From an uncultured Alphaproteobacteria bacterium (lineage in GTDB: Bacteria; Pseudomonadota; Alphaproteobacteria; Puniceispirillales; Puniceispirillaceae), in contig CAJWKB010000002.1 in NCBI GenBank assembly GCA_913042065.1, positions 1 to 62,299 on the forward strand: a stretch of DNA of 62,299 nucleotides. The letters are read 5' to 3'. Positions 38,315 through 50,092 of the stretch are shown one piece after another. Both the position numbers and the translations under genes were made by a program. How positions within the stretch are numbered: the first letter of the stretch is position 1; each line of letters begins with the position of its first letter. The notes under the pieces were generated by a model, which saw only the letters and a list, made by a program, of their open reading frames with translations, made no database searches and had not been told where the DNA came from.

Positions 38315-41260
38315 TCATTCAGCGGCAGCAATCTTGTCACCGATATCCAGCCCTAATGCGACGGCAACCAGTTGTTTCTGTTCTTTGTTGTGACGTGTCA
38401 AGGAACCCGTGGCCGGAGAGGCTGCCGCAGCGCGCCCAACATAGAAAAGCCGCTGCTGCGTTGTGCCCACATTGACCATTATATCCTCGATAAAATCACG
38501 GGCCAACGTCCAGGCACCCATGTTTTTCGGCTCTTCCTGACACCAGATGAATTTTGCCTCAGGAGTCATAGTAATCAATTCCCTAAGGGCCTTACTTGGA
38601 AACGGGTATAATTGTTCGAGCCGAACAATTTCGGTATCCCAAATACCTTGTTCATCACGCTTTGCGGCAAGATCGAAATAGACTTTGCCACTGCAAATGA
38701 CCATACGCTTCACCTTGCCATGTTTTACCTTAGTGCCGCGCTCATCAAGAATCCGGTGAAAACTTGTTCCTGGTCCCATCTCTTCGAGATTGGAAATACA
38801 GGCCTTATGTCGTAACAGAGATTTTGGAGTCATCACAACGAGTGGCTTTCGGAAATCCCGGCGAAGCTGCCTACGCAAAACATGGAAATAATTGGCTGGC
38901 GTTGTGCAATTGACCACCTGCATATTATCCTCCGCGCATAGCTGCAAATATCTCTCTAGCCGTGCCGACGAATGTTCTGGCCCCTGACCCTCATACCCAT
39001 GCGGCAAAAGTAGAACCAGCGCGTTCATTCGCAGCCACTTCGCCTCACCAGATGAAATAAACTGATCTATAACAACCTGCGCGCCATTGGCAAAGTCACC
39101 AAACTGTGCTTCCCACATAACTAGTGCATTCGGCTCCGCCTGTGAGAAACCATACTCAAACCCCATCACTGACGCCTCTGAAAGAGGTGAGTCGATCACC
39201 TCAAATGCAGCCTGATTTGGATCTAGATGCATAAGCGGCGCATAGCGCTCCTCACTAGTCTGATCCACCAAAACAGCATGGCGCTGACTGAAAGTGCCGC
39301 GGCAAGAATCTTGACCAGACAGACGCACAACATCACCTTCCAGTAGAAGTGAGCCAAAAGCCAGATGTTCGGCGGTCGCCCAGTCAATATTGACACCAGC
39401 CTCAATATTCGTGGCCCGTGTTTTCAGAATTCGGATCAATTTCGAATTGAGCTGCATATGATCTGGCGGCGTTGTCATGGTCTTACCAATCCGCCGCAGC
39501 ACATCGACTGCTACAGCCGTCTCACCACGCCGCTCAACGCCGTGCGCCTTTCGCATACCAGACCAACTTCCCTCCAACCAATCAGCCTTATTAGGTCGGT
39601 AATTTGAACCAGCTTCAAATTCTTTGTTCATAAAAGCCAACCGATCATCGATGACTTTTTTGGCTTCTGTGTGATCAAGCACACCCTCATGTATGAGTTT
39701 ATTGGCGTAGATCTCTCTGGTAGATGGATGTGTCTCAATAGCTCTATACATCAAAGGTTGGGTAAACGCTGGTTCATCTCCTTCGTTATGCCCAAATCGA
39801 CGGTAGCAAATCATATCAATAACCACATCTGTTCCAAAGGCCTGCCGGAATTCAGTGGCTATACGGGCAACGTGTACAACTGCTTCAGGATCATCTCCAT
39901 TCACATGGAAAATCGGCGCCATTACCATTTTCGCTACGTCAGTTGGATAAGGTGATGAACGCGAGTAATGCGGACTTGTAGTGAAGCCAATCTGGTTGTT
40001 TACAATGATATGGATTGTGCCACCCGTGCGATATCCACGTAGGGCCGAAAAGGCAAAAGTTTCGCCAACAACACCCTGACCAGCAAAGGCGGCATCGCCA
40101 TGAAGCAAAACGCCAAGGACCTTTGTCCGATCAGTATCAATTCGTTGCTGCTGTTTTGCGCGCACGCGGCCAACAACAACCGGATTCACGATCTCTAGAT
40201 GTGATGGATTTGGCGCTAAACTAAGGTGCACTTGCTTTCCATCGAATTCCCGATCAGCTGAAGCACCCATATGATACTTTACGTCTCCAGAACCACCGGC
40301 TTCCTCTGGGTTGGAGGAGTTTCCATAAAATTCGGAGATTATCGCTCGAAAGGGCTTGCTCAATACGTTGTGCAAAATATTTAGCCTGCCACGATGAGCC
40401 ATCCCAAGAACAACTTCATCGAGGCCTATTTGACTACCGCGCTTTAAAATCTGCTCGAGCGCTGGAATGATAGCTTCACCACCATCAAGCCCAAAGCGCT
40501 TCGTGCCTGGAAACTTCCGGTGTAAGAACCTACCAAACTCATCTGCATCAACAAGACGCTCATAAATTGCCTTCTTGCCCCGCAGAGTAAAGTCAGTTTT
40601 ATTGCGGATAGCCTCAATACGCTCCTGAATCCAAGCCTTCTGAGCCGGATCCTGAATATGCATGAACTCCACACCTATGGTGCCACAGTAGGTCTTGCGA
40701 AGTTGTTCTACAATCTCTCGCAAGGTAGCCGTCTCCAGACCTAGCACATAATTGATAAAGATGGGGCGGTCCCAATCACCGTCACCAAATCCATAAGTTC
40801 GCGGATCAAGCTCTGGATGGAGAGGCTTTTCCTCAAGAGCTAGCGGGTCAAGATCGGCGATCAGATGGCCACGAATACGATAAGCCCGGATCATCATTAC
40901 CGCCCGCAAGGAGTCTAGTGTGGCCGCACGAATGTCTCCAGCATTCAATTGGCGGCCCGCAACGTGCCCATCAGCAACAGCACGAATTGATGCCTCTGGG
41001 TCTATGGCGCCGACCACACGGCTTGCCGTTCGTCCCCAACTTGGCCCATTCTCCACAAGATCAGTTTCAGAACCAATCTGATCGATATGTTTGAAATAGG
41101 CAGCCCAGCTCTTGTCCACAGATTTTGGATCATGCGACCATGCAGCTTTCATTTCCGCAATAAAAGTGGCATTAGCGCCCGATAGCAGACTGTAGTCCGG
41201 TTCGGTGTTTTTTGTATTAGTGCTACTGTTTAAACTTGGGGCTTGCCCGGAGTTGTCCAT
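38315..41260 (-). CDS. sucA: 2-oxoglutarate dehydrogenase E1
   Basis: Thiamine diphosphate-dependent decarboxylase of the oxoglutarate dehydrogenase complex. The 981-residue protein carries the N-terminal LSGANATFIAEMKAAWSHDP region and MGMAHRGRLNIL-like VLGMAHRGRLNIL near 278-290. It also has GDAAFAGQGVVGET, the TPP/Mg region NNQIGFTTSP, and SQRHAVLVDQ and EYGFS-like motifs of the pyrimidine domain. The ATG is preceded by GAAGGA, which lies inside a small hairpin (41263-41275). It is downstream of sucD with a 76-base gap. Confidence 0.97.
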   Translation of the reverse strand: MDNSGQAPSLNSSTNTKNTEPDYSLLSGANATFIAEMKAAWSHDPKSVDKSWAAYFKHIDQIGSETDLVENGPSWGRTASRVVGAIDPEASIRAVADGHVAGRQLNAGDIRAATLDSLRAVMMIRAYRIRGHLIADLDPLALEEKPLHPELDPRTYGFGDGDWDRPIFINYVLGLETATLREIVEQLRKTYCGTIGVEFMHIQDPAQKAWIQERIEAIRNKTDFTLRGKKAIYERLVDADEFGRFLHRKFPGTKRFGLDGGEAIIPALEQILKRGSQIGLDEVVLGMAHRGRLNILHNVLSKPFRAIISEFYGNSSNPEEAGGSGDVKYHMGASADREFDGKQVHLSLAPNPSHLEIVNPVVVGRVRAKQQQRIDTDRTKVLGVLLHGDAAFAGQGVVGETFAFSALRGYRTGGTIHIIVNNQIGFTTSPHYSRSSPYPTDVAKMVMAPIFHVNGDDPEAVVHVARIATEFRQAFGTDVVIDMICYRRFGHNEGDEPAFTQPLMYRAIETHPSTREIYANKLIHEGVLDHTEAKKVIDDRLAFMNKEFEAGSNYRPNKADWLEGSWSGMRKAHGVERRGETAVAVDVLRRIGKTMTTPPDHMQLNSKLIRILKTRATNIEAGVNIDWATAEHLAFGSLLLEGDVVRLSGQDSCRGTFSQRHAVLVDQTSEERYAPLMHLDPNQAAFEVIDSPLSEASVMGFEYGFSQAEPNALVMWEAQFGDFANGAQVVIDQFISSGEAKWLRMNALVLLLPHGYEGQGPEHSSARLERYLQLCAEDNMQVVNCTTPANYFHVLRRQLRRDFRKPLVVMTPKSLLRHKACISNLEEMGPGTSFHRILDERGTKVKHGKVKRMVICSGKVYFDLAAKRDEQGIWDTEIVRLEQLYPFPSKALRELITMTPEAKFIWCQEEPKNMGAWTLARDFIEDIMVNVGTTQQRLFYVGRAAAASPATGSLTRHNKEQKQLVAVALGLDIGDKIAAAE

Positions 41261-41262
41261 CA

Positions 41263-41275
41263 GAAGGTTTCCTTC
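41263..41275 (-). promoter_or_regulatory. Hairpin covering the sucA ribosome binding site
   Basis: On the minus strand GAAGG and CCTTC pair across an AAA loop, immediately before the sucA ATG (separated by TG). The first arm is the likely Shine-Dalgarno sequence. The stem is only five pairs, so it may be marginal, but it could tune translation of this very large subunit relative to sucD. Confidence 0.4.
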
Positions 41276-41336
41276 ACAGGATTACAGAACTAGCTCAGTG
41301 TATGCGCTATTCTATCATATTCAAGTTGTTTACGTT

Positions 41337-42221
41337 CTAACTATCAGAGTTGGCGATAGCTTTTATTACCGCCTCACCGAGTCCAGCAGGCGATGCCGCC
41401 ATCACGAACCCCGATGCCTCCATCGCCGCGATCTTGTCAAACGCGGCTCCGCTGCCACCACTGACAATGGCGCCGGCATGGCCCATTCGCCTTCCCGGAG
41501 GCGCTGTGCGGCCAGCGATAAAACCGGCAATGGGTTTTTTTACTGTTTGGCGCGCGTAAAAAGCCGCCGCCTCCTCCTCTGCCGATCCACCGATTTCACC
41601 AATCATCACGATTGCCTTGGTTTGGTTGTCCTCAAGAAACAGCTCAAGGCAATCAATGAAGTTGGTTCCATTCACTGGATCGCCACCAATGCCAATACAG
41701 GTTGACTGACCAAGTCCAGCTGCTGTTGTCTGTGCAACGGCCTCATAGGTCAAAGTTCCCGAGCGTGACACAATGCCGATCTTGCCAGGCTGATGAATGT
41801 GCCCTGGCATAATGCCTATCTTGCACTCTCCTGGAGTGATGATACCCGGACAATTGGGGCCAATCAGACGGCTTTTGCTGACATCAAGTGCACGCTTCAC
41901 CCGCACCATATCCAACACTGGAATACCCTCGGTGATACAAATGATCAGCGGCATTTCAGCATCTATCGCCTCGAGTATCGAGTCGGCGGCAAATGGCGGC
42001 GGCACATAGATAACCGACGCGTTCGCCCCAGTATGCGTTATAGCTTCAACAACCGAATTGAAAATTGGCAGATCAAGATGAGTTTGTCCACCTTTACCGG
42101 GCGTTACTCCACCAACCATCTTTGTGCCGTAGGCGATTGCCTGTTCGGAATGAAAGCTGCCTTGTGAACCTGTGAAACCCTGACATATGACACGCGTCTG
42201 GCTGTTAACGAGAATGGACAT
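41337..42221 (-). CDS. sucD: Succinyl-CoA synthetase alpha subunit
   Basis: Substrate-level phosphorylation step of the TCA cycle. The 294-residue protein shows the CoA-binding [32 protein letters not shown] and the phosphohistidine His248 in [12 protein letters not shown]. It is separated from sucC by 12 bases and is the second gene of the suc genes on the minus strand. Confidence 0.98.
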   Translation of the reverse strand: MSILVNSQTRVICQGFTGSQGSFHSEQAIAYGTKMVGGVTPGKGGQTHLDLPIFNSVVEAITHTGANASVIYVPPPFAADSILEAIDAEMPLIICITEGIPVLDMVRVKRALDVSKSRLIGPNCPGIITPGECKIGIMPGHIHQPGKIGIVSRSGTLTYEAVAQTTAAGLGQSTCIGIGGDPVNGTNFIDCLELFLEDNQTKAIVMIGEIGGSAEEEAAAFYARQTVKKPIAGFIAGRTAPPGRRMGHAGAIVSGGSGAAFDKIAAMEASGFVMAASPAGLGEAVIKAIANSDS

Positions 42222-42233
42222 AATTTTCCCCGT

Positions 42234-43394
42234 TTACTTAATAGCCGCGACAATTTTTGTCGCAGCATCGGCAAGATTTTCAGCTGGAATGATTGAAAGT
42301 CCGGACTCGGCCATTATTTTCTTGCCTTCCTCCACGTTTGTACCCTCAAGCCGAACGACAAGAGGCTTGTCAAGACCAAGGGTCCGCGCCGCTGAGACAA
42401 CACCCTTGGCAATGATATCGCACCGCATAATACCACCAAAAATGTTCACCAGAATGCCCTTCACATTGTTATCTGAGAGAATGATCTTGAAAGCTTCGGT
42501 CACGCGTTCGGTTGTGGCGCTGCCACCAACATCAAGGAAGTTCGCCGGTGAAGCGCCATTCAACTCAATAATATCCATTGTTGCCATGGCCAGACCCGCA
42601 CCATTAACCATACAGCCGATCTCACCATCCAGCTTGATGTAATTAAGGTCAAATTCGCTAGCACGCACCTCAGCCGGATCCTCCTCGCTAAGGTCTCGCA
42701 GTTCCATCACATTAGGGTGACGGTAAAGCGCATTGTCATCAAAACTCATTTTCGCATCGAGGGCCAGCAGATCGCCATCCTTTGTCACCACAAGAGGATT
42801 AATTTCAATAAGTGAGGCATCAAGAGAAGTGAAGGCTAGAAAAATTCCATGCAGAAAATGCGGCATCTGCTTGGCGGCACCACCAGACAGACCCAGAATG
42901 CCGGCGAGCCTACGCGTATGGTGTGGTTGAAGGCCGGTGACGGGGTCAATCGCGAGCGAGAGAATCTTATCTGGCTGACTGACCGCTACTTCCTCTATAT
43001 CCATCCCGCCCTCGCTTGAGCCGATGATCGTGATCCGACTTGTGCAACGGTCGACGAGAATTGAGAGGTAGAGTTCATCAGCAATTACACAGCCATCTTC
43101 CACATACAGGCGGCGAACCTCGCGCCCGTCAGGGCCAGTCTGATTCGTGACCAACGTTTTACCAATGATTTCACTAGCTACATCAGCAACCTCGTCAAGT
43201 GATTTGACAACCTTCACACCGCCAGCCTTGCCACGGCCACCTGCATGGATCTGCGCCTTAACAACATAAACCGGCCCGCTCATTTCTGACGCTGCCATTA
43301 CCGCCTCATCAACCGAGAAGGCAACCTGTCCGCGCGGAACCGGAACACCATATTCGGCAAGCAGAGACTTTGCCTGGTGCTCGTGAATGTTCAT
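42234..43394 (-). CDS. sucC: Succinyl-CoA synthetase beta subunit
   Basis: ATP-grasp subunit determining nucleotide and succinate binding. The 386-residue product starts [22 protein letters not shown], contains [15 protein letters not shown] near 46-60, LEINPL-type [16 protein letters not shown], and [13 protein letters not shown] with [12 protein letters not shown]. It lies 48 bases after mdh, probably co-transcribed. Confidence 0.98.
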   Translation of the reverse strand: MNIHEHQAKSLLAEYGVPVPRGQVAFSVDEAVMAASEMSGPVYVVKAQIHAGGRGKAGGVKVVKSLDEVADVASEIIGKTLVTNQTGPDGREVRRLYVEDGCVIADELYLSILVDRCTSRITIIGSSEGGMDIEEVAVSQPDKILSLAIDPVTGLQPHHTRRLAGILGLSGGAAKQMPHFLHGIFLAFTSLDASLIEINPLVVTKDGDLLALDAKMSFDDNALYRHPNVMELRDLSEEDPAEVRASEFDLNYIKLDGEIGCMVNGAGLAMATMDIIELNGASPANFLDVGGSATTERVTEAFKIILSDNNVKGILVNIFGGIMRCDIIAKGVVSAARTLGLDKPLVVRLEGTNVEEGKKIMAESGLSIIPAENLADAATKIVAAIK

Positions 43395-43442
43395 TGAAAC
43401 ATCTCCCCCAGAGAAAAAAGGCAGCCATCAGCCTGCCATCAA

Positions 43443-44460
<1,018 letters not shown>

Positions 44461-44477
44461 GACGGCGTGTTTACAAA

Positions 44478-44503
44478 ATTATACCCGATGACACAAGGGT
44501 CAA
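44478..44503 (-). promoter_or_regulatory. Candidate mdh promoter with short spacer
   Basis: Minus-strand TTGACC (44503-44498) and a perfect TATAAT (44483-44478) are separated by only 14 bases, short of the usual 16-18. A start near 44470 would give a leader of about 75 bases containing the terminator-like hairpin. It may instead function as an extended or activator-dependent promoter using only the -10. Confidence 0.45.
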
Positions 44504-44530
44504 GCCATGAAAAGCGGGGCAAATGTATTT

Positions 44531-45637
44531 TTAAATGTCGCTTTGAAACAATTTTCCGCGACGAGTCATTTCACCAAGCCTTGAAATAGTACGAGAAAAC
44601 TCAAACGCGAAATGATGACCACAGTAAAGTGAACCTATATCAGTCGCGGCAGAGACGATAAGAAAACGTGACCGGTCATAGAGAGCGTCGATGAGCCACA
44701 TAAAACGCCGCGCAAATGCCTCATTCTTATCATCAAACCTAGGAACCCCACGCATCACGATGCCGGCATATTTTCCCGCAACGGCAAGATAGTCGCGTGC
44801 AGCCAGCGGCGCCTCGCACAACTCGGCAAAGGTGACAAGCGCGACGTCGCCGGCACTATTCTCAATTACAATATCGCGGCCAGCCACGCGCAAAACATCT
44901 GTGGTGGCTTCAGCTTCTCCACGCAATGCATCAAACGCTTCTTCTAGCGCCGCCACAGCATGAATGTCATCGGGCGTGTACCAGGCCTGCATGTCTGCCA
45001 GTACCAACCCTCTCCAGTCTTGCCCTTCAGCAATTTCGATTAGCTTGCACTGTGTCTTAAGCAAGGCGATAAAGGGAAGAAAGCGGTCCCTATGCAGCCC
45101 ACCCTTATAGAGATCATCAGCGTGCCGGTTGGAAGTGGCAACTAGGGTGACCCCTTGATCAAAAATTGCCTTAAATAGGCGCGCAACAATCATGGCATCG
45201 GCGATGTCACGAACCTCCATCTCGTCAAAACACAACACCCTTCCCCGACTAGCTAATTGCGCGCCAGCCTCTGCTATCGGATCGGCCTTGCCGGCCTTGC
45301 GGGCAGCATGAATCAAATCTTGTGCTAGAATCATGAAATCGTGAAAATGAAGTCGCCAACCCGCAGGACCATCATAGCAATTAGGCAGAGAGGCAAAGAA
45401 CATATCCATCAACATGGTTTTGCCCCGACCGATACCGCCGTAGATGTAAAGACCGGTTTCTGGTTTCCTTCGACCTATGATTTTGGTCAATAACCCTCGT
45501 GGTGGGCTCTCGATTATCGCAGCGCGCAATTGATCAAGTTCCTGCGCAACGGCTAGTTGCCCTGCGTCCTTTTGCAAATCACCGACAGCGATTTTCTCCG
45601 TTATCGCCTCAGTTAGTTTCAGGATTTTTTCAGCCAT
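44531..45637 (-). CDS. zapE: Cell division ATPase ZapE (AFG1 family)
   Basis: AAA-type ATPase of the AFG1/LACE1/ZapE family; in E. coli it affects Z-ring stability, while mitochondrial Afg1 supports respiratory-chain protein turnover. The 368-residue protein has Walker A GGIGRGKT (67-74), the family motif LHFHDFM, Walker B LCFDEMEVRDIADAMI and TSNRHADDLYKGGLHRDRFLPFI. It is placed between sdhB and mdh, a position seen in many alphaproteobacteria that fits the Afg1-like respiratory link as well as cell division. Confidence 0.95.
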   Translation of the reverse strand: MAEKILKLTEAITEKIAVGDLQKDAGQLAVAQELDQLRAAIIESPPRGLLTKIIGRRKPETGLYIYGGIGRGKTMLMDMFFASLPNCYDGPAGWRLHFHDFMILAQDLIHAARKAGKADPIAEAGAQLASRGRVLCFDEMEVRDIADAMIVARLFKAIFDQGVTLVATSNRHADDLYKGGLHRDRFLPFIALLKTQCKLIEIAEGQDWRGLVLADMQAWYTPDDIHAVAALEEAFDALRGEAEATTDVLRVAGRDIVIENSAGDVALVTFAELCEAPLAARDYLAVAGKYAGIVMRGVPRFDDKNEAFARRFMWLIDALYDRSRFLIVSAATDIGSLYCGHHFAFEFSRTISRLGEMTRRGKLFQSDI

Positions 45638-45712
45638 TTTCTAATCTCTGTGATATGCAGTTGCGGCTTACCAAGCCAGCAAATACGCAACCAGTCGAAA
45701 TTGGGCGCCAAA

Positions 45713-46489
45713 CTAACGGTTTGCAAGCTCTGACTTGATGTTGGCAATGGCCTTGCCAGGGTTAAGCCCTTTTGGACAGGTCTTTGCACAGTTCATGATG
45801 GTGTGACAGCGATAAAGAGCGAAACTATCGTCAAGGGCTTCCAGACGTTCGCTTGTGCAGTCATCGCGGCTATCAGCAACCCAGCGATACGCCTGAAGAA
45901 GCACTGCCGGGCCTAAATATTCATCGCTGTTCCACCAATAGCTTGGGCAGGCGGTTGAACAGCTAAAACACAGCACGCATTCCCACAACCCATCCAGCTT
46001 TTCACGTTCCTTCGGAGATTGTTGGCGCTCCTCGCCCTCAGGCGCAGCTTTATCAGATTTTAGCCAGGGTTCAATCGATGTCAGCTGGCGGTAGGCATTG
46101 CTTAAATCTGGCACAAGATCTTTGACCACCGGCATGTGAGGCAAGGGAAAAATCTTCACATCACCCTTCACTTCGTTGATGCTTTTCAGACAGGCTAGCG
46201 TGTTGGTTCCGTCAATATTCATCGAGCAGGATCCGCAGATGCCCTCGCGACACGACCGACGGAATGTCAGGCTACTGTCCTGTTCGCTCTTAATCTTGAT
46301 CAGAGCATCCAAAACCATAGGACCGCAATCATCAAGATCAATTGTGAAACTGTCGATCCGCGGATTGGCATCATCATCAGGCGACCAGCGATAAATTTGG
46401 AATTTTTTCACACTTTTCGCATCGGCTGGAGCGGCATAGGACTCACCGTTTGTCATTCTAGAGTTAGCAGGAAGTGCGAATTCAGCCAT
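45713..46489 (-). CDS. sdhB: Succinate dehydrogenase iron-sulfur subunit
   Basis: Electron-transfer subunit of complex II. The 258-residue protein has the [2Fe-2S] cysteines Cys80, Cys85, Cys88 and Cys100 ([11 protein letters not shown] ... LAC), the [4Fe-4S] [12 protein letters not shown] and the [3Fe-4S]/[4Fe-4S] [14 protein letters not shown]. It follows sdhA by about 20 bases. The first 20 residues are not conserved. Confidence 0.98.
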   Translation of the reverse strand: MAEFALPANSRMTNGESYAAPADAKSVKKFQIYRWSPDDDANPRIDSFTIDLDDCGPMVLDALIKIKSEQDSSLTFRRSCREGICGSCSMNIDGTNTLACLKSINEVKGDVKIFPLPHMPVVKDLVPDLSNAYRQLTSIEPWLKSDKAAPEGEERQQSPKEREKLDGLWECVLCFSCSTACPSYWWNSDEYLGPAVLLQAYRWVADSRDDCTSERLEALDDSFALYRCHTIMNCAKTCPKGLNPGKAIANIKSELANR

Positions 46490-46509
46490 CTATGTCTCTC
46501 TGATTACTC

Positions 46510-48300
46510 CTAGTAAACACGCGGTGCCGGCGGAATCGGTGCCACGTCATTACTAAGGGTGTTCATGATTACGTTGCGATACGAAAGTTCAGATTTATTA
46601 TCGTGATCTAGACTCATGAGGGTATGCTTCATCCATTTATTGTCATCTCGCTCGGGCCAGTCTTCATGTGCATGGGCGCCACGTGACTCCTGACGTTGTT
46701 CAGCCGAGCGGATCGTCACAAGCGCCTGACCGACTAGATTTTCCAGCTCCAGTGCCTCAACCAAATCCGTGTTCCAGATCAGGGATTTATCTTTAACCGC
46801 TATATGAGCCATCTTGCTAGCCACATTGTCCATGTTCTGCACGCCATCGGAAAGGCTATCACTGGATCTGAAAACCGCGGCATGGCGCTGCATTACATGC
46901 TGCATTTCAAGGCGGATCGTGGCTGCGCTTTCACTACCGCTAGCGTTTCGCATCCGGTCGAATCGGTCTAGAGCCTTTTCGGTTGCGGCCTTTGGTGCCG
47001 TTCTGGTGGCGACACCAGGTGTCACCGTTTTCGCTGCCCTGTGTGCCGCGGCACGGCCAAATACAACGATGTCGAGCAATGAATTGGTACCAAGCCGGTT
47101 AGCGCCATGCACCGAGACACAAGCAGCCTCACCAATTGCCATTAGTCCCGGAACGACGGCATTTTCATCCTTGCTGTTCGGTGAGATTACCTCGCCGTGA
47201 TAATTTGTCGGGATTCCACCCATATTGTAGTGTACTGTTGGCAACACAGGGATTGGCTCACGAGTAACGTCGACGCCGCAGAAAATGCGTGCCGTTTCGG
47301 TTATCCCCGGTAACCGCTGGTGAAGCGTATCAGCGTCGATATGTTCAAGGTGAAGCATAATATGGTCCCTGTTTGGTCCCACACCTCTCCCTTCGTTGAT
47401 TTCTATTGTCATTGCCCGACTGACGACATCACGGCTAGCAAGATCCTTAGCGGTTGGTGCAAAACGCTCCATAAAACGCTCACCTTCGGAATTTGTCAGA
47501 TAGCCGCCCTCGCCGCGTGCACCTTCTGTGATCAAAACTCCCGCACCGTAAACCCCCGTCGGGTGAAACTGAACAAATTCCATATCCTGCAGTGGCAGCC
47601 CCGCGCGCAAAGCCATGGCATTACCATCTCCGGTGCAGGTATGAGCGGAAGTGCATGAGAAATAGACTCGGCCATAACCACCTGTCGCCAGAACCGTTTC
47701 CTGACCCCAGAAACGATGCAAAGTGCCATCTTCCATACAAAGCGCGATGATGCCGGCACATTCGCCCTCATTATTCATCAGCAGATCAAGGGCAAAATAT
47801 TCGATATGGAAATGCGCCTGATGCTTGAGACATTGCTGATAGAGCGTGTGCAAGATCGCATGGCCTGTTCGGTCCGCCGCAGCACAAGCACGCCGTGCCA
47901 TAGACTTACCATAATCGAGTGTATGACCACCAAAGGGTCGCTGATAAATTTTTCCTGCTTCAGTGCGCGAGAACGGTACACCATAATTTTCTAACTCTAT
48001 CACTGAAGGAATTGCGTTTCGGCACATATATTCGATGGCATCCTGATCGCCAAGCCAGTCCGACCCCTTGACAGTGTCGTACATGTGATACTGCCAATTG
48101 TCACCCTCACCCATATTGTTGAGCGCGGCACCAATCCCGCCCTGTGCGGCCACCGTATGCGAACGGGTTGGAAACACCTTAGTGATACAGGCGGTTTTCA
48201 GCCCGGATGCCGCCATGCCAAGCGTCGCGCGTAGCCCTGCGCCACCAGCACCGACAACCACCACATCATAATGGTGATCAGTAATTACGTATGAGGACAT
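46510..48300 (-). CDS. sdhA: Succinate dehydrogenase flavoprotein subunit
   Basis: Catalytic subunit of complex II with covalent FAD. The 596-residue product has [14 protein letters not shown], the flavinylated histidine in [27 protein letters not shown], and the active-site region RGEGGYLTN and [18 protein letters not shown]. The frame begins at 48321, overlapping the sdhD stop, but ATG 48300 gives the family length and has GGAAAG eight bases upstream, so it is preferred. Confidence 0.98.
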   Translation of the reverse strand: MSSYVITDHHYDVVVVGAGGAGLRATLGMAASGLKTACITKVFPTRSHTVAAQGGIGAALNNMGEGDNWQYHMYDTVKGSDWLGDQDAIEYMCRNAIPSVIELENYGVPFSRTEAGKIYQRPFGGHTLDYGKSMARRACAAADRTGHAILHTLYQQCLKHQAHFHIEYFALDLLMNNEGECAGIIALCMEDGTLHRFWGQETVLATGGYGRVYFSCTSAHTCTGDGNAMALRAGLPLQDMEFVQFHPTGVYGAGVLITEGARGEGGYLTNSEGERFMERFAPTAKDLASRDVVSRAMTIEINEGRGVGPNRDHIMLHLEHIDADTLHQRLPGITETARIFCGVDVTREPIPVLPTVHYNMGGIPTNYHGEVISPNSKDENAVVPGLMAIGEAACVSVHGANRLGTNSLLDIVVFGRAAAHRAAKTVTPGVATRTAPKAATEKALDRFDRMRNASGSESAATIRLEMQHVMQRHAAVFRSSDSLSDGVQNMDNVASKMAHIAVKDKSLIWNTDLVEALELENLVGQALVTIRSAEQRQESRGAHAHEDWPERDDNKWMKHTLMSLDHDNKSELSYRNVIMNTLSNDVAPIPPAPRVY

Positions 48301-48317
48301 GAACTCCGCTTTCCATC

Positions 48318-48683
48318 TCAAAAAGCCGTTACAACGAGAGACCAGAGGCTGGCCACGGCAACAACGAGGATTGCCGCCTTTGATGTATAGATAAGTGCCC
48401 GACGTCCTTTATTCAAAGGCACATAGTCCTCAATTACCACTTCCAACCCCAGCGATGCGTGAAAAAGACCAACCACCACAAGGCAAGATAGGCCCAGCGC
48501 ATTTATCGGTGTCGAGACAAACGTTAAAGCCTGAGTATAATCAAATGTACCAATCCGTGAGACGGCAAAAACGAAATAGGCCATCATCACAAACAATGCG
48601 AGAGCGCTAATCCGTTGCCAGCGCCAATGCTTGACCCCAGAAATGCGGGGCCGATGGTCAATACCTGGAGGATGATCAGCCAT
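48318..48683 (-). CDS. sdhD: Succinate dehydrogenase membrane anchor SdhD
   Basis: Hydrophobic anchor of complex II, 121 residues with three membrane helices (about 25-43, 55-78, 95-119). The heme/quinone region is [17 protein letters not shown], with the family histidine and the DY pair. Located between sdhC (16 bases) and sdhA; sequence identity in this family is low, so position supports the call. Confidence 0.95.
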   Translation of the reverse strand: MADHPPGIDHRPRISGVKHWRWQRISALALFVMMAYFVFAVSRIGTFDYTQALTFVSTPINALGLSCLVVVGLFHASLGLEVVIEDYVPLNKGRRALIYTSKAAILVVAVASLWSLVVTAF

Positions 48684-48699
48684 CTAAAAATCACCGTTT

Positions 48700-49077
48700 C
48701 TAAAACCAGACAGAAAGCCAGAGCAGCACTGTGAGACCACACGTCACAACAAGCACAAAATAACCACCTCGATAAACGTCATTTATGGCTAGGCCAAGAC
48801 CAAGATCCCAACTCAAATGTCGGATGCCATTGCAAGCATGATAGAATAACGCCACCGTGTAACCGAATAGGACAAATTGACCCAATGGGTGGCCGACAAT
48901 CGATGCCATTACAGCAAAGGTTTCGGGACCATTGGCAACAGCAATCAACCAAAGGGCAAGGATGATTGTTCCCGTTGTTAGAACTACCCCGCTCGCCCGA
49001 TGCATAATAGACATGACGGATGTCAGCTGGGGGCGATAAACCTGCAAATGCGGTGACAATGGTCGTGGCTTAGCCAT
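48700..49077 (-). CDS. sdhC: Succinate dehydrogenase cytochrome b556 subunit SdhC
   Basis: Heme-b and quinone-binding anchor, 125 residues with three membrane helices. Conserved RPLSPHLQVYRPQLTSVMSIMHRASGV is near 4-30, and the heme-ligand region is LFYHACNGIRHLSWDLG. The open frame reaches 49158, but ATG 49077 has GAGG six bases upstream and matches the family N-terminus. A good promoter lies at 49120-49148. First gene of sdhCDAB-zapE. Confidence 0.96.
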   Translation of the reverse strand: MAKPRPLSPHLQVYRPQLTSVMSIMHRASGVVLTTGTIILALWLIAVANGPETFAVMASIVGHPLGQFVLFGYTVALFYHACNGIRHLSWDLGLGLAINDVYRGGYFVLVVTCGLTVLLWLSVWF

Positions 49078-49119
49078 GACGAACCTCATCGGACAAAAAT
49101 ACTGTGGAAGCGTGTTGTG

Positions 49120-49148
49120 TTTATGATTTAACCAACAACGATAGTCAA
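49120..49148 (-). promoter_or_regulatory. Promoter of the sdhCDAB operon
   Basis: Minus-strand TTGACT (49148-49143), 17-base spacer, CATAAA (49125-49120), about 45 bases upstream of the sdhC ATG. The region is shared with the divergent pyridoxal kinase gene. A small inverted repeat, AACTC...GAGTT at about 49169-49186, lies upstream and could bind a regulator, but it is short. Confidence 0.6.
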
Positions 49149-49236
49149 TGTGAAACACTCGAACACATAACTCGCAATAGTGAGTTCAGTCATTATCGAA
49201 TTGCCTTTTCGCCATTTTAGCGGCACAACGCTTGCA

Positions 49237-50085
49237 ATGAAACAAATTCTATCCATCCAATCTTCGGTCACGCTCGGTTTTGTCGGAAACAGCGTCGCAG
49301 TCCCCGTGTTGACCGCAATGGGGCATCACCCGCTTGCCGTTGATACCATAGTGCTTGCCGCCCATCCCGGATATGGCAGCCGCAGCGGCGACGTTCCCAC
49401 AGAAGAGGCTTTCAATGAGATCCTGGAAGCGCTTTCTCTATTTGATGCACTTGCTGGAATTGATTTCATAGTTTCGGGATACATGGGCTCAGCGCATCAG
49501 GCCGAGCCTATTAAGAAGACCATCAACGCCTGGAAACAGCAGGTCTCAAATGGAATATATATCCTCGACCCAGTTCTGGGCGATGCCAATAGCCTCTATG
49601 TCCAACCGCAGATTGCCGAATCCCTACAGTCCGAACTGCTACCGATGGCCGATATCATAACACCGAACAGATTTGAACTTGGATTTCTTGCTAGTGATGA
49701 AATTAGTAATCTCGATGATGCCATCGATGCTAGTCAAAAACTGCTCACCAACCAACCTAATCTAGGTGCCGTTTTCGCCACTGGCATCTGCCGCGAGGCA
49801 GCTAAATCCACTGACATAGGCGATTTGCTGATTGCCAAAAATGAAGCGCCGGTGTGGCTGCCAGTCTCAGATGATGTGCCAATCTCGCCAAAAAACATTC
49901 CGGGTGGCGGCGATCTTCTGACATCCATTATGACCGGCAACCTTGCCAGCGGCATGGATCTAATTCAGGCGGCAGGCAATGCTAGCCAGATAGCACACCG
50001 TATCATCGCTAATAGCGAAGGAACGCGCGACCTTGCTCTGATACAGCAACTGCATCTGTTGCATAGACAAAAAACGGTCACTTGA
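49237..50085 (+). CDS. Pyridoxal kinase (PdxY/PdxK-like)
   Basis: PfkB/ribokinase-superfamily kinase that phosphorylates pyridoxal (possibly also pyridoxine) in the PLP salvage pathway. The 282-residue protein begins MKQILSIQSSVTLGFVGNSV. It has PGYGSRSG, VSGYMGS, YILDPVLGD, ITPNRFELGFL and a catalytic-loop variant IPGGGDLL in place of GTGD. An upstream ATG at 49180 would add 19 residues unlike the family. It is divergent from sdhC and convergent with asd, so it is a single-gene unit. Confidence 0.88.
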   Translation: MKQILSIQSSVTLGFVGNSVAVPVLTAMGHHPLAVDTIVLAAHPGYGSRSGDVPTEEAFNEILEALSLFDALAGIDFIVSGYMGSAHQAEPIKKTINAWKQQVSNGIYILDPVLGDANSLYVQPQIAESLQSELLPMADIITPNRFELGFLASDEISNLDDAIDASQKLLTNQPNLGAVFATGICREAAKSTDIGDLLIAKNEAPVWLPVSDDVPISPKNIPGGGDLLTSIMTGNLASGMDLIQAAGNASQIAHRIIANSEGTRDLALIQQLHLLHRQKTVT

Positions 50086-50092
50086 TCGAGTT

